32,611 bases of DNA from positions 1-32,611 of the IMG/VR virus record IMGVR_UViG_3300016457_000335, one strand, 5' to 3'. The stretch comes from a virus. Every line of letters starts with the position of its first letter. Position 1 is the first letter of the stretch. The translations under genes were made by a program, and so were the position numbers. This document shows positions 1-7,327 of this stretch, one piece after another. The notes under the pieces were generated by a model. That model had not been told where the DNA came from. It searched no databases and saw nothing but the letters and a program-made list of their open reading frames with translations.

Positions 1-2552
1 CTCAGCGTCACAACGCTGCCATATCCAGCCTGCATGGCGCGCACCATCTCCCACACCATGCCGAAACGAGTGTGCACGGCGCCGGCGCCGTCCCCCGTGT
101 CATATACCTGGACCGTGGCAAGGACATCGGCGCCGTAAGGAGGGTTGGCCAGTAGACCGCCCACGTCCTTGCTGCGGTCATGAAACACCGTATTCGCAGT
201 GGAGCGCACTGCTGCAAGGTTGTAGGGGCCACCCATCTGCGCGAAGTTGCTATCGCCGTAGGCCAGTACCTTTAGCGGCAGTGCCTGGCGCAGCTTGCGC
301 AAAGCCGGCCTGAGCAGCTTTCGGTTGCGTTCCACCTCAGCACGGTGCTCTGGAAGCGACTGCCGCTTCACACCTTCTGGGGCGTTGTCCCAAAGCGGCA
401 AGATCACCTTGGCTTCTACGTCCACCGCAAAGAGCGGTAGCTGACCCACACCAGGCGCGGGTACGAACTCACTGGCATCTCGCACACGCTCGGTGCCCGT
501 GAGCACCGACACAACACCGGTCAGTGGGGTGTAGACGACCAGATCATAGCGCCGCGCCTTCCAGGTGTAGCTGACCAGGACATCCCGTTCCGCACCGCTG
601 GTGCCGGGCAAAGAGAACGCGCCCAGCCCCGGGATCGCCCAGTAGTCCGTGTCCAGAACCAGCGTACCGCCAGTGCCAGCATCCTTGACGATCACCCCTG
701 TCAGAGCCGCGTGCGCCACACGATCGCGCATGTAACTCCACGTCTTCGCACTGCCGGCCGCCGGCCGCAGCGTGAGCGGTTCATCAGTCACGGTGGCACC
801 AGCCAGCGCCGCAAGGCTCACCGTGGTGTCGAAGTTATGCTTTCCGCCGCTCCTCGCAGCAATGCCCTTCAGGCGAACACCCGCGCCCTGCCAGCGAGCG
901 GTGGCCTCAATGATCGAGTCGCCCAACCAGATGTCGGCACCCACGTCATCACGATCGAGCTGATAGCCGGTGAGGGTCAGGTCGTACGCGAACCGGTAGG
1001 TGGTGGACGATGCACCACTGGACCATGACGACAACGGCCCGCTGCGCCAGAACTTGCGGTACTGATCGGCAACCAATCCCGCCACGCTGTGATAGGTGAT
1101 CGCCGAAAGCAGTCGTGCCCCGGCCGCATCCTGCGCCTCCACGACGAGGTAGTACATGGTTCCGGATTTGACGGTGAAACGCGACAACGCAAGATTCACC
1201 GTCGTCATCGACGGAGCGCCAGGCACGATTCCCAAATCATCAACCGTGCCTTGGGCACTGGCCTCCAGCACATCGCCAGTGAAACCAGGCGCCTGCGCTT
1301 CCCACGCTGCGCTACGCGGCCGAGAGTACAGCCATACAACCACCTTCGCAGTCCCTGCCTCCACCATCAGCGGGATGCTCACGCCGTCAGCAACGGTCGC
1401 GGCAGGCACATCCAGACCACCGACAATGCCGACGGCCCAGGTGTAGCGCCCGTTGGCGATCGTAAATGCGCTCTCGCCGGACAGGGCAGCCACAGTCTGA
1501 GGAGCGCTCGGAATCAGCCGGTCGATTGCAGCTTGGAACGTCTCCAGCGACGACGCGCGCGCATCCAGGTCGGCAGACTTCACGAGCCGGACCGCACCCA
1601 CGCTCCAAGCAATCGCGCTCCCCGCGCCCATGTTGCTCCAGAATCCAGCACCGGGAGACGAACGGTAGTAGCCCATCCGACGCTGGGTGAGGCCGGTTGT
1701 GCTCAGGTATCCCAGACCCATGGCCACGGATGCACCGGCCGCGTTCCGGGAATCCAGAGTGACAAGATAGGTGTATCCCTCCTCCGCGATCACCACCGGG
1801 AGGGGAACCCATACCAATGCTGCAAGGCCAACGGACAATCCAAGCTCCGCGATCGGGATGGACCTGCTTGCTACAAGCAGATCACCTGCAATACCCGGGC
1901 CTGCGCGGTCTTGGGTGCCCACCGCCAAGGATCGACGCCAAATCGACACGTGCAAGGTTGCGGCCTCCGCCACAACCTGAAGCTGTGCCCGGATGCCGTC
2001 AAAGCTGCTTCCGGCAGCGAGGTCAGTCCCAACATCGAAAGCCTGTGTCCACGACGAGTAGCCGACACTCGATGCCACCAGCGCCGTAGGCGTGCGGGTG
2101 ACCAGAAGGTTGTACAGATTGGAACGGATGGCGTCGGTGAGAGGGTCGATCTGTCGAATTGCAGGCAGACTTTCACGCTCCAAGCTCGAGAGGTCACTGG
2201 CATTTGCTTTCGTGGCCAGCATGTCCTCGCGGAGGAACTGCCAGCCAGAACCGTCCCAGCGGTACTGACCTGCACCAGCGCCAGTGGCAACGAATGCACC
2301 CTGGCCCTCGTAGGCTCCAATCTTTGTCTGCAGCTCACCCAGGGTTGCCATGTAAATCGCGCTGGTGGACTGCCCAGATTTGAGAGCATCGATCTCAGCC
2401 TGCGCGGCTTTGGGAGTGGGGAGATCAGCAATCGGAAACGCCGCAAGGGATTCCGACGTTCGGACCACGCCCACCAAGGCATCGGTCCGCCCGGCAGCTC
2501 GTTGCGGAAGGTCTGCCGCCGGAATGATCTGCCGGCCATCAATCGTCGCCAT
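1..2552 (-). CDS. Large tail fibre / tip-associated protein with C-terminal SGNH-hydrolase-like start (partial, runs off left edge)
   Basis: An uninterrupted minus-strand frame of 850 codons starts at ATG 2552 and has no stop before base 1, so the C-terminus is missing. A strong ribosome site (TAGGAGAG) lies 4 bases ahead of the start and includes the stop of the gene before it. The first ~110 residues (MATIDGRQIIPAADLP...) resemble the attachment/coiled segment of phage fibres, with a short tail-fibre-like stretch, GQYRWDGSGWQFL. The middle is rich in beta-type sequence. Near residue 766 comes VLAYGDSNFAQMGG, which fits block I (GDS with catalytic Ser768) of SGNH/GDSL esterases. The other blocks (GxND, DxxH) would lie outside the window. 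It sits last in the tail operon, where receptor-binding proteins are found. The role as an adhesin that deacetylates or de-esterifies a surface glycan is inference. Confidence 0.8.
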   Translation of the reverse strand, partial: MATIDGRQIIPAADLPQRAAGRTDALVGVVRTSESLAAFPIADLPTPKAAQAEIDALKSGQSTSAIYMATLGELQTKIGAYEGQGAFVATGAGAGQYRWDGSGWQFLREDMLATKANASDLSSLERESLPAIRQIDPLTDAIRSNLYNLLVTRTPTALVASSVGYSSWTQAFDVGTDLAAGSSFDGIRAQLQVVAEAATLHVSIWRRSLAVGTQDRAGPGIAGDLLVASRSIPIAELGLSVGLAALVWVPLPVVIAEEGYTYLVTLDSRNAAGASVAMGLGYLSTTGLTQRRMGYYRSSPGAGFWSNMGAGSAIAWSVGAVRLVKSADLDARASSLETFQAAIDRLIPSAPQTVAALSGESAFTIANGRYTWAVGIVGGLDVPAATVADGVSIPLMVEAGTAKVVVWLYSRPRSAAWEAQAPGFTGDVLEASAQGTVDDLGIVPGAPSMTTVNLALSRFTVKSGTMYYLVVEAQDAAGARLLSAITYHSVAGLVADQYRKFWRSGPLSSWSSGASSTTYRFAYDLTLTGYQLDRDDVGADIWLGDSIIEATARWQGAGVRLKGIAARSGGKHNFDTTVSLAALAGATVTDEPLTLRPAAGSAKTWSYMRDRVAHAALTGVIVKDAGTGGTLVLDTDYWAIPGLGAFSLPGTSGAERDVLVSYTWKARRYDLVVYTPLTGVVSVLTGTERVRDASEFVPAPGVGQLPLFAVDVEAKVILPLWDNAPEGVKRQSLPEHRAEVERNRKLLRPALRKLRQALPLKVLAYGDSNFAQMGGPYNLAAVRSTANTVFHDRSKDVGGLLANPPYGADVLATVQVYDTGDGAGAVHTRFGMVWEMVRAMQAGYGSVVTL

Positions 2553-2560
2553 TTTCTCTC

Positions 2561-2947
2561 CTACAGAACGGCCGAGGCATCGACGGCCCCGGTATCAATG
2601 TTGGCCAGGGCAAGCGCCTGGCGGATGCTCACGTCCAGCAACACCTGGTTCGACCAGGCGACCAGCTGCGGCTGCTCCCCGAGAAGTGCCAGCAGCACAT
2701 CCCGGGCGACGTCGTCGGCCTTGGCCGGTCTGGGGTCGCTGTGCTGGAACTCGCGTTCGATGGCCTTGCCATCACCGCCGATCAGCGGCAAACCGGCATC
2801 GGTGATGGCGCGGGCCAACCCGCGGAACAGGATCTGCCCGCCCTGCAGTGTCCGGGTGCAGACCACCGCAACCAGATCACCGGTATCCAGCTCGACCACG
2901 GTCTGACCAGGGTCGACGGGAACACCGTCCTTCTTCACATAGCTCAT
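2561..2947 (-). CDS. Conserved small tail-region protein of unknown function (128 aa)
   Basis: The start is ATG 2947, overlapping the stop of the gene before it as ATGA, with GAGGAAG 7 bases upstream. The stop TAG is itself part of the ribosome site of the large fibre gene. The protein begins MSYVKKDGVPVDPG and is soluble, mildly acidic, without membrane segments or a signal peptide. I do not recognise a family. Its tight coupling between the FN3-like protein and the fibre suggests a tail-tip or fibre-assembly accessory (inference). The open frame extends upstream to 3334, but that part overlaps the preceding gene and has no support. Confidence 0.7.
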   Translation of the reverse strand: MSYVKKDGVPVDPGQTVVELDTGDLVAVVCTRTLQGGQILFRGLARAITDAGLPLIGGDGKAIEREFQHSDPRPAKADDVARDVLLALLGEQPQLVAWSNQVLLDVSIRQALALANIDTGAVDASAVL

Positions 2948-3594
2948 AGCGGTACTTCCTCGAATGCCGGGTTTCTCGATCCACCGCTGCCGCCGCCACC
3001 ACCGATGCTGCCGCCGCCACTGCCTGACCCACCCGCAGCGGGGAAAGTGATCTGCAGAGCGCTGATGGCCACATTGCCGTTGACGTTCGCCGTCTCCACG
3101 ACGTTGGTGGTCACCCGCAGCTGCCGGCTGCCGCCCTGCAGCTGCGGATCGTTGTAGTAGAGGTAGACGGTGACCTTCTGCCCGGCCGTGCCGGTCAGGC
3201 TGGCGCTGCTGGCGGCGTAGGCAACCTGGACTGAGCCGATGACCAGCGTTCCCGCGGTGACGCTGATGGTGGCCACAGAGGCGCCTGCGGCGTCGCTCGC
3301 TGCGGCGAACGTCACCGACGTGGCCATATCCCACATGGACTGCTGGTTGCCGATGTTAGGCAGCGCCGCCGCGCCCACGCGGTTGGTGTCAGGTACATTC
3401 ACCGCCACGTCGACCCATTCCGAGGCTCGCCCGTTGACGCCGATAGACCGCATCTGCAGGTCGTAGGGGGTGCCGCGCTGCAGCTCACGAACGACGAACA
3501 CCTGCCCGGCCACCTGGCTGCGGTACTGCCACGCCGTGTCCGGCGCACCGACTTCACGGAAGCGCAGCTCATACGAAGCGATCGCAACCGTCAC
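2944..3594 (-). CDS. Tail-tip protein with fibronectin type III-like domain and Gly/Ser-rich tail
   Basis: This 216-residue protein starts at ATG 3594, overlapping the stop of the TipJ-like gene by 4 bases. Residues 1 to ~75 (YELRFREVGAPDTAWQY ... YDLQMRSIGVNGRASEW) have the strand pattern of an FN3 module, such as those that end lambda gpJ. The middle (~85 to 185) is beta-rich and Thr/Val-rich. The C-terminus is a Gly/Ser linker (GGSGSGGGSIGGGGGSGG, about residues 187 to 208) ending PAFEEVPL. It looks like the C-terminal FN3 part of a gpJ-type protein encoded as a separate gene. An exposed tip role is inference. Confidence 0.75.
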   Translation of the reverse strand: MTVAIASYELRFREVGAPDTAWQYRSQVAGQVFVVRELQRGTPYDLQMRSIGVNGRASEWVDVAVNVPDTNRVGAAALPNIGNQQSMWDMATSVTFAAASDAAGASVATISVTAGTLVIGSVQVAYAASSASLTGTAGQKVTVYLYYNDPQLQGGSRQLRVTTNVVETANVNGNVAISALQITFPAAGGSGSGGGSIGGGGGSGGSRNPAFEEVPL

Positions 3595-6113
3595 TGGAGC
3601 ATCTCCACTGTGTTGTAGCCGTGGCGCGGGGCGGTGCCGATCCGCACCACAGCGGTGGGAATGCCCGCATCGTCCACCTCATCATTCACCGGGTCAGATA
3701 CCGCCACGGTGACCTTGGGCGCTGCCGGGATACCGTAGTCGCGGCCGCTGATCTCGCTGACGATCCCTTCTGGCGGGTTCTTCCAGTAGGCGTCCACGCG
3801 CTCGTCGTACGCCACCGCGGTGAACGAGGACGACAGGTCTTCCGAGTAGCGCACGCCGGTGATGATCAGCGTGGTCATCTCCAGGCCCCGCTCACCCACT
3901 ACCACGCGATCACCGACCACGGCCCCGGCTGGCCGGTTGTCCGTGTAGAACGTATCGCTGAACGCGCTGTGCGGCCGGCAGTTCACCTTCCGCTTTGCGC
4001 CGCCCGCCGTGCGGGTCTGCAGGCCGTAGAGCTTCAACGGGTCGGTGTATATCTCGGTGTCCAGCCTCACTGTGGCGCCATCAGTCCCTTCCGGGGTACC
4101 GTTGGCCAAGCTCACAATGCGGCCCCATCCGGTGCCCCACTCGGCAACGTCGTGCGCCACGTCCACGACATCGCCGCGGACAATGCCCAGGCCAGAGATG
4201 TCGGTGGTGAAGCTGTAGACCGTGCTGCGGTAGAGGCCCTGCGCCATGTGATAGCGAGCAATGCGCCACGCCTGCTTCGCCAGCATGGCCCACTCCAGCC
4301 GCAGCGTTTCGAACAGGGTCGCCGCCGGCTCGGTGGAGGGATTTCCCCGCGCGTCCATGCCGCGGTAGCTGTAGCCGTCCTGGACCACGATGATTTCGTC
4401 GTCCTGCCAGTCCGCGTCTGGGTTCTTGAACTGCACGCGCAGCGCGTGCGGCAGCTTGATGAACTGCCGGCTGCCGCTGAATTCCTTGATGTCCAGAGGC
4501 GACAGCTCTGCGGTTGCCAAGGAACTGTTCCGGTCGAAGACAACGCAGTAGCGGCCATCCCTGTTGCCGATGTCACCCAGGCCGCATGCCAGAACCTTGC
4601 TGAGCAGGTCACGAGCGGTCATCTGGGCATCGACCACCATCCGGCATTCCAGACCGTTTGCCGAGCAGTGCGCGGCGAAGTCAGCGAACGAGTTCAGGTC
4701 GATGCGGGACGCAGGCACGTGCTCGGCCAGCGCCTGGCATTGTGTCATCAGCCAGTACGCAATCCACGCCGGATTCCGCGTGTACTGGTTGCTCCAGGTA
4801 TTGGTGCTTCGGTTGTAGACCGGAACCATCGACTTGGCCAGCACGCTGAAGGTCTGCAGGGTGCCGGACAGCTGGTCGGTGCCCTTGACGCGCACGTTGA
4901 GCTTGGACGTGCCGGTGGTGCTGGGAGAGGTGTAGCGGATGCTACGGAAGGAGGTCCAGATTGCCCCATCGGCCCAGGTCCGATTGGTCTGGTTCTTGCG
5001 TTCCACGCGGGTGACGCGCACCTCGTACTGGCCCGTGTCGACGTCCCACGCGATGCCCGAGGCGAAAGGATCACGGGTCTGGTCCCTGCTCAGGTACAGG
5101 CCCGGCGCCGGCGGCGTGGTCGGATACTCGCTCGCCCCAGCAGTCCACGTGCCGAGCAGCTTCGACAGCCGCGGCGATGGCGGCGTCAGCCAGGTGGTGG
5201 CGCCAACGCGGCGATACTCCACGCGCCACAGAACCCACATCGGCCAGCCCTTGTTGAGGGAGTCGCCGAACACCTTCAGGCCGTTCGAGAACAGCAGGTC
5301 GAGGCTGATCGCGTCCACGCCCTGTGCTGTCGTGCGCAGGACCTGGTCCCCCTCCGAATTCATGGTCGCGTTGACCGCCTGCTCGTCCACATCGTTGGTG
5401 TACAGCTTCGCGGCCGCACCACCGGGCCAGGACAGCTCCCACTGGAAGTCCTGATAGCTCTGCACCGGGGTATCACCTATCCGAAGATCGGAGATATTCA
5501 GCGCCCCGAAGCCGAGGTCGAACATGCAGCACTGGTAGGCGTCGTAGCCCACAACGTCGGTGTAGGGAATGGCAGCGTGCGTCGGGAAGAACCGGTGCTC
5601 GCCCAGGATCAACGGGATGGCGCCATACGGGTTGATCTGGTTGGAGCTGCCCGTCAGGGCATTCCATGACCGCTGTGCTTCAGACCCACCCTCGGTTGAC
5701 ATTGGCACGGCAACCAGGGCGTTCACGGCCAGCGACGCGGCGAGGGTGATGCCCGACGCGATCGCGTTGCCCGCAGCTGCGCTCCAACCCGCGCCCTTGG
5801 CCAGCGAGGCGCCCCAGCCCGGGGCGTAGTACGCCACCACGATCATCGCCACCGCGGCCAGGATCTGCCGCGCACCGCCCTTGGCCAGGCCCTGCCGCAG
5901 CACATCGACGCGCACGCCGGCCTTGGGCCGCAGTCGGGCCCACGCCTCGCGCGGCACCACATAGCCACCGACCCGAACCACAACGTCGGCGGAGATCTCC
6001 GCGCCGCCGGAGGCGTCCTTGAGCATCTGCAGCAGCGTCTGCCCGGGCTGGGCGTAGACCACGCCTGGCGCATCGAACTCGTGCCCCCGCAGGTGCAGCG
6101 GAACTTCATTCAT
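3591..6113 (-). CDS. Tail tip / host specificity protein, TipJ (lambda gpJ-like) family
   Basis: The product is 840 residues from ATG 6113, which overlaps the stop of the NlpC/P60 gene by 8 bases. The open frame continues upstream to 6323, but that stretch lies inside the preceding gene. The N-terminus (PGQTLLQMLKDASGG ... VPREAWARLRPKAGVRVDVL) followed by a hydrophobic Gly/Ala segment (about residues 85 to 130) matches the TipJ-type start that replaces separate lambda I and J N-termini. The body contains the gpJ-type hub sequence, including the stretch around LGFGALNISDLRIGDTPV and the YWKNPPEG region near the C-terminus. It forms the tail hub/tip that contacts the host receptor. It is shorter than lambda gpJ (1132 aa); the FN3 part is in the next gene. 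Confidence 0.87.
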   Translation of the reverse strand: MNEVPLHLRGHEFDAPGVVYAQPGQTLLQMLKDASGGAEISADVVVRVGGYVVPREAWARLRPKAGVRVDVLRQGLAKGGARQILAAVAMIVVAYYAPGWGASLAKGAGWSAAAGNAIASGITLAASLAVNALVAVPMSTEGGSEAQRSWNALTGSSNQINPYGAIPLILGEHRFFPTHAAIPYTDVVGYDAYQCCMFDLGFGALNISDLRIGDTPVQSYQDFQWELSWPGGAAAKLYTNDVDEQAVNATMNSEGDQVLRTTAQGVDAISLDLLFSNGLKVFGDSLNKGWPMWVLWRVEYRRVGATTWLTPPSPRLSKLLGTWTAGASEYPTTPPAPGLYLSRDQTRDPFASGIAWDVDTGQYEVRVTRVERKNQTNRTWADGAIWTSFRSIRYTSPSTTGTSKLNVRVKGTDQLSGTLQTFSVLAKSMVPVYNRSTNTWSNQYTRNPAWIAYWLMTQCQALAEHVPASRIDLNSFADFAAHCSANGLECRMVVDAQMTARDLLSKVLACGLGDIGNRDGRYCVVFDRNSSLATAELSPLDIKEFSGSRQFIKLPHALRVQFKNPDADWQDDEIIVVQDGYSYRGMDARGNPSTEPAATLFETLRLEWAMLAKQAWRIARYHMAQGLYRSTVYSFTTDISGLGIVRGDVVDVAHDVAEWGTGWGRIVSLANGTPEGTDGATVRLDTEIYTDPLKLYGLQTRTAGGAKRKVNCRPHSAFSDTFYTDNRPAGAVVGDRVVVGERGLEMTTLIITGVRYSEDLSSSFTAVAYDERVDAYWKNPPEGIVSEISGRDYGIPAAPKVTVAVSDPVNDEVDDAGIPTAVVRIGTAPRHGYNTVEMLQ

Positions 6114-6435
6114 CTTTCTTCCCCATGTAGCGATAGAAGCCAGCGATGCGCGCCTCCCACATGGGGGAGCCCAGCCGCTCGATGCGGCTGGTGCGGCCCA
6201 GCTCCACGTGCAGGAACTCGCCGCTGCCCATGCACACACCGACGTGCCAGGGCCTGCCGGCGCTGTTGAAGACGACCACGTCGAAGCGCTCCGGCATCTC
6301 GACCTTGGCCCAGCCGGTGGCATCGTCAGGCGCTGCCACGGCGGGCATGGGGATGCCCTGCTCCGCCAGCACCATGCGAGCGAACTCCCGGCAGAACTTG
6401 TCGCCCTGGTAGGAGATGCCGATCCACTTCCTCAT
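6106..6435 (-). CDS. NlpC/P60-type tail tip cysteine peptidase (lambda K C-terminal domain-like)
   Basis: This is a compact 109-residue protein from ATG 6435, overlapping the previous stop as ATGA. The motif WIGISYQGDKFCREFARMVL places the catalytic Cys at 15. The WHVGVCMG segment supplies the catalytic His (His64), and His76 in FLHVELG is the third polar residue, as in NlpC/P60 enzymes. Such domains sit in the tail tip and cut peptidoglycan cross-links during DNA entry. Lambda gpK is twice as long because it also carries a JAB/MPN domain, which is absent here. The order K then tip protein agrees with lambda. Confidence 0.85.
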   Translation of the reverse strand: MRKWIGISYQGDKFCREFARMVLAEQGIPMPAVAAPDDATGWAKVEMPERFDVVVFNSAGRPWHVGVCMGSGEFLHVELGRTSRIERLGSPMWEARIAGFYRYMGKKDE

Positions 6436-6911
6436 ACGAAAAGGCCGGGCGAGTTGGACGGCGTATAGCTCTGGGCAGGCACGCCCTGGTTGAGGAAGTC
6501 TTCCTGGTAGCCGATCTGCACACCCAACTCCATGATGTCGAAGTCCACCTGCAGCACGGCGAAGTTGAACGGTCCCATCTCCACCACGGCGGGCTGGCTC
6601 GCCAGCACGGCCTCCAGACGCACCTGCGGGCGCGGTCCCTGCAGCGCCTTGATCTGCCGGGTGATGTCGCGGTCGACGTTGTCGATGCGCAGTGCGACGT
6701 TCGGCGTTGCATCGTCCGTGTCGTCGGGGAACGATGCTTCGAACGGGTACGGCTGCCAGACGGTACTTCCCCGTGCCACGGGCTCGGTGTTGTTGACGAT
6801 CCGGATCGTCTGCAGATCCGGATGGGTGATGGTGAGCAGGCACAGCCAGGTTTCGGCCGTGTCCTCCGCCAGAATGGATCTGGCGGCTGCTGCTGAGAGG
6901 ACGCGTGGCAT
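6432..6911 (-). CDS. DUF1833 family tail protein (lambda L position)
   Basis: This 159-residue protein starts MPRVLSAAAARSILAEDTAETWLCLLTITH. The pattern of an N-terminal helix followed by LLTITHPDL and RIVNNTEPV, then PFEASFPDD and later RIDNVDRDI, is typical of the phage DUF1833 family. It lies between an M-like protein and the NlpC/P60 peptidase, which is where lambda has gpL, so it is probably part of the tail-tip hub ring. No catalytic motif is visible. Start ATG 6911 overlaps the preceding stop by one base (TGATG). Confidence 0.8.
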   Translation of the reverse strand: MPRVLSAAAARSILAEDTAETWLCLLTITHPDLQTIRIVNNTEPVARGSTVWQPYPFEASFPDDTDDATPNVALRIDNVDRDITRQIKALQGPRPQVRLEAVLASQPAVVEMGPFNFAVLQVDFDIMELGVQIGYQEDFLNQGVPAQSYTPSNSPGLFV

Positions 6912-7327
6912 CAGGTTGTCGGCCAGTTGTTGGTGTCGTATATGTCGAGCAGGAACTGTCCGTCTGCGCTGGCGACGATCAGCAGGCTAAGTTCTGCCCG
7001 CCACATGTCCTGCCATTTGACGTAGCTGGGTCGCGCCGTGAATTTGTAGATAGCCCGGCTCTGACCCGCGCCAGACCACCGCCAGTCCCACCAGTAGAAC
7101 GGGAGCACGCGCCGGGCGCTGATGTTGTAGAAGTCCAGCAACGTCTTCAGCTGCGACGGCTCCAAGTAGAGCCGGCACTTGAACGCTTCGAGAGAGCTGG
7201 TCCGGACCGGGCGCGATTTCGTCCCCGCCCCCATGGTTGATCGCATGACGTCCTCACCGTGTGGTGCGTAGTCCAGGCTCTCGTTCTCGGGGTCGGGGAT
7301 GCTCGATGGCATGTAGAGATCAACCAC
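6911..7327 (-). CDS. Minor tail protein, lambda M position (138 aa)
   Basis: The gene directly follows the tape measure, overlapping its end by 8 bases, which is the position of lambda M. The sequence is rich in aromatic residues (VLPFYWWDWRWSGAG) and has the mixed beta pattern of tail-tip baseplate-hub proteins. Family membership is assigned mainly from position and size (gpM is 109 aa), not from a motif. It is likely a structural ring connecting tube and tip (inference). Confidence 0.7.
   Translation of the reverse strand: MVDLYMPSSIPDPENESLDYAPHGEDVMRSTMGAGTKSRPVRTSSLEAFKCRLYLEPSQLKTLLDFYNISARRVLPFYWWDWRWSGAGQSRAIYKFTARPSYVKWQDMWRAELSLLIVASADGQFLLDIYDTNNWPTT

Noticed and set aside
1089-2906. 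605-codon open frame on the plus strand
   Set aside because: It lies opposite the fibre gene and crosses into the next gene. Its product is Arg/Gln/His-rich without domains, and no ribosome site or operon logic supports it. It results from GC-rich third positions on the other strand.
3621-5669. 682-codon open frame on the plus strand
   Set aside because: It is antisense to the TipJ-like gene with a low-complexity Arg/Val/His-rich product typical of mirror frames.
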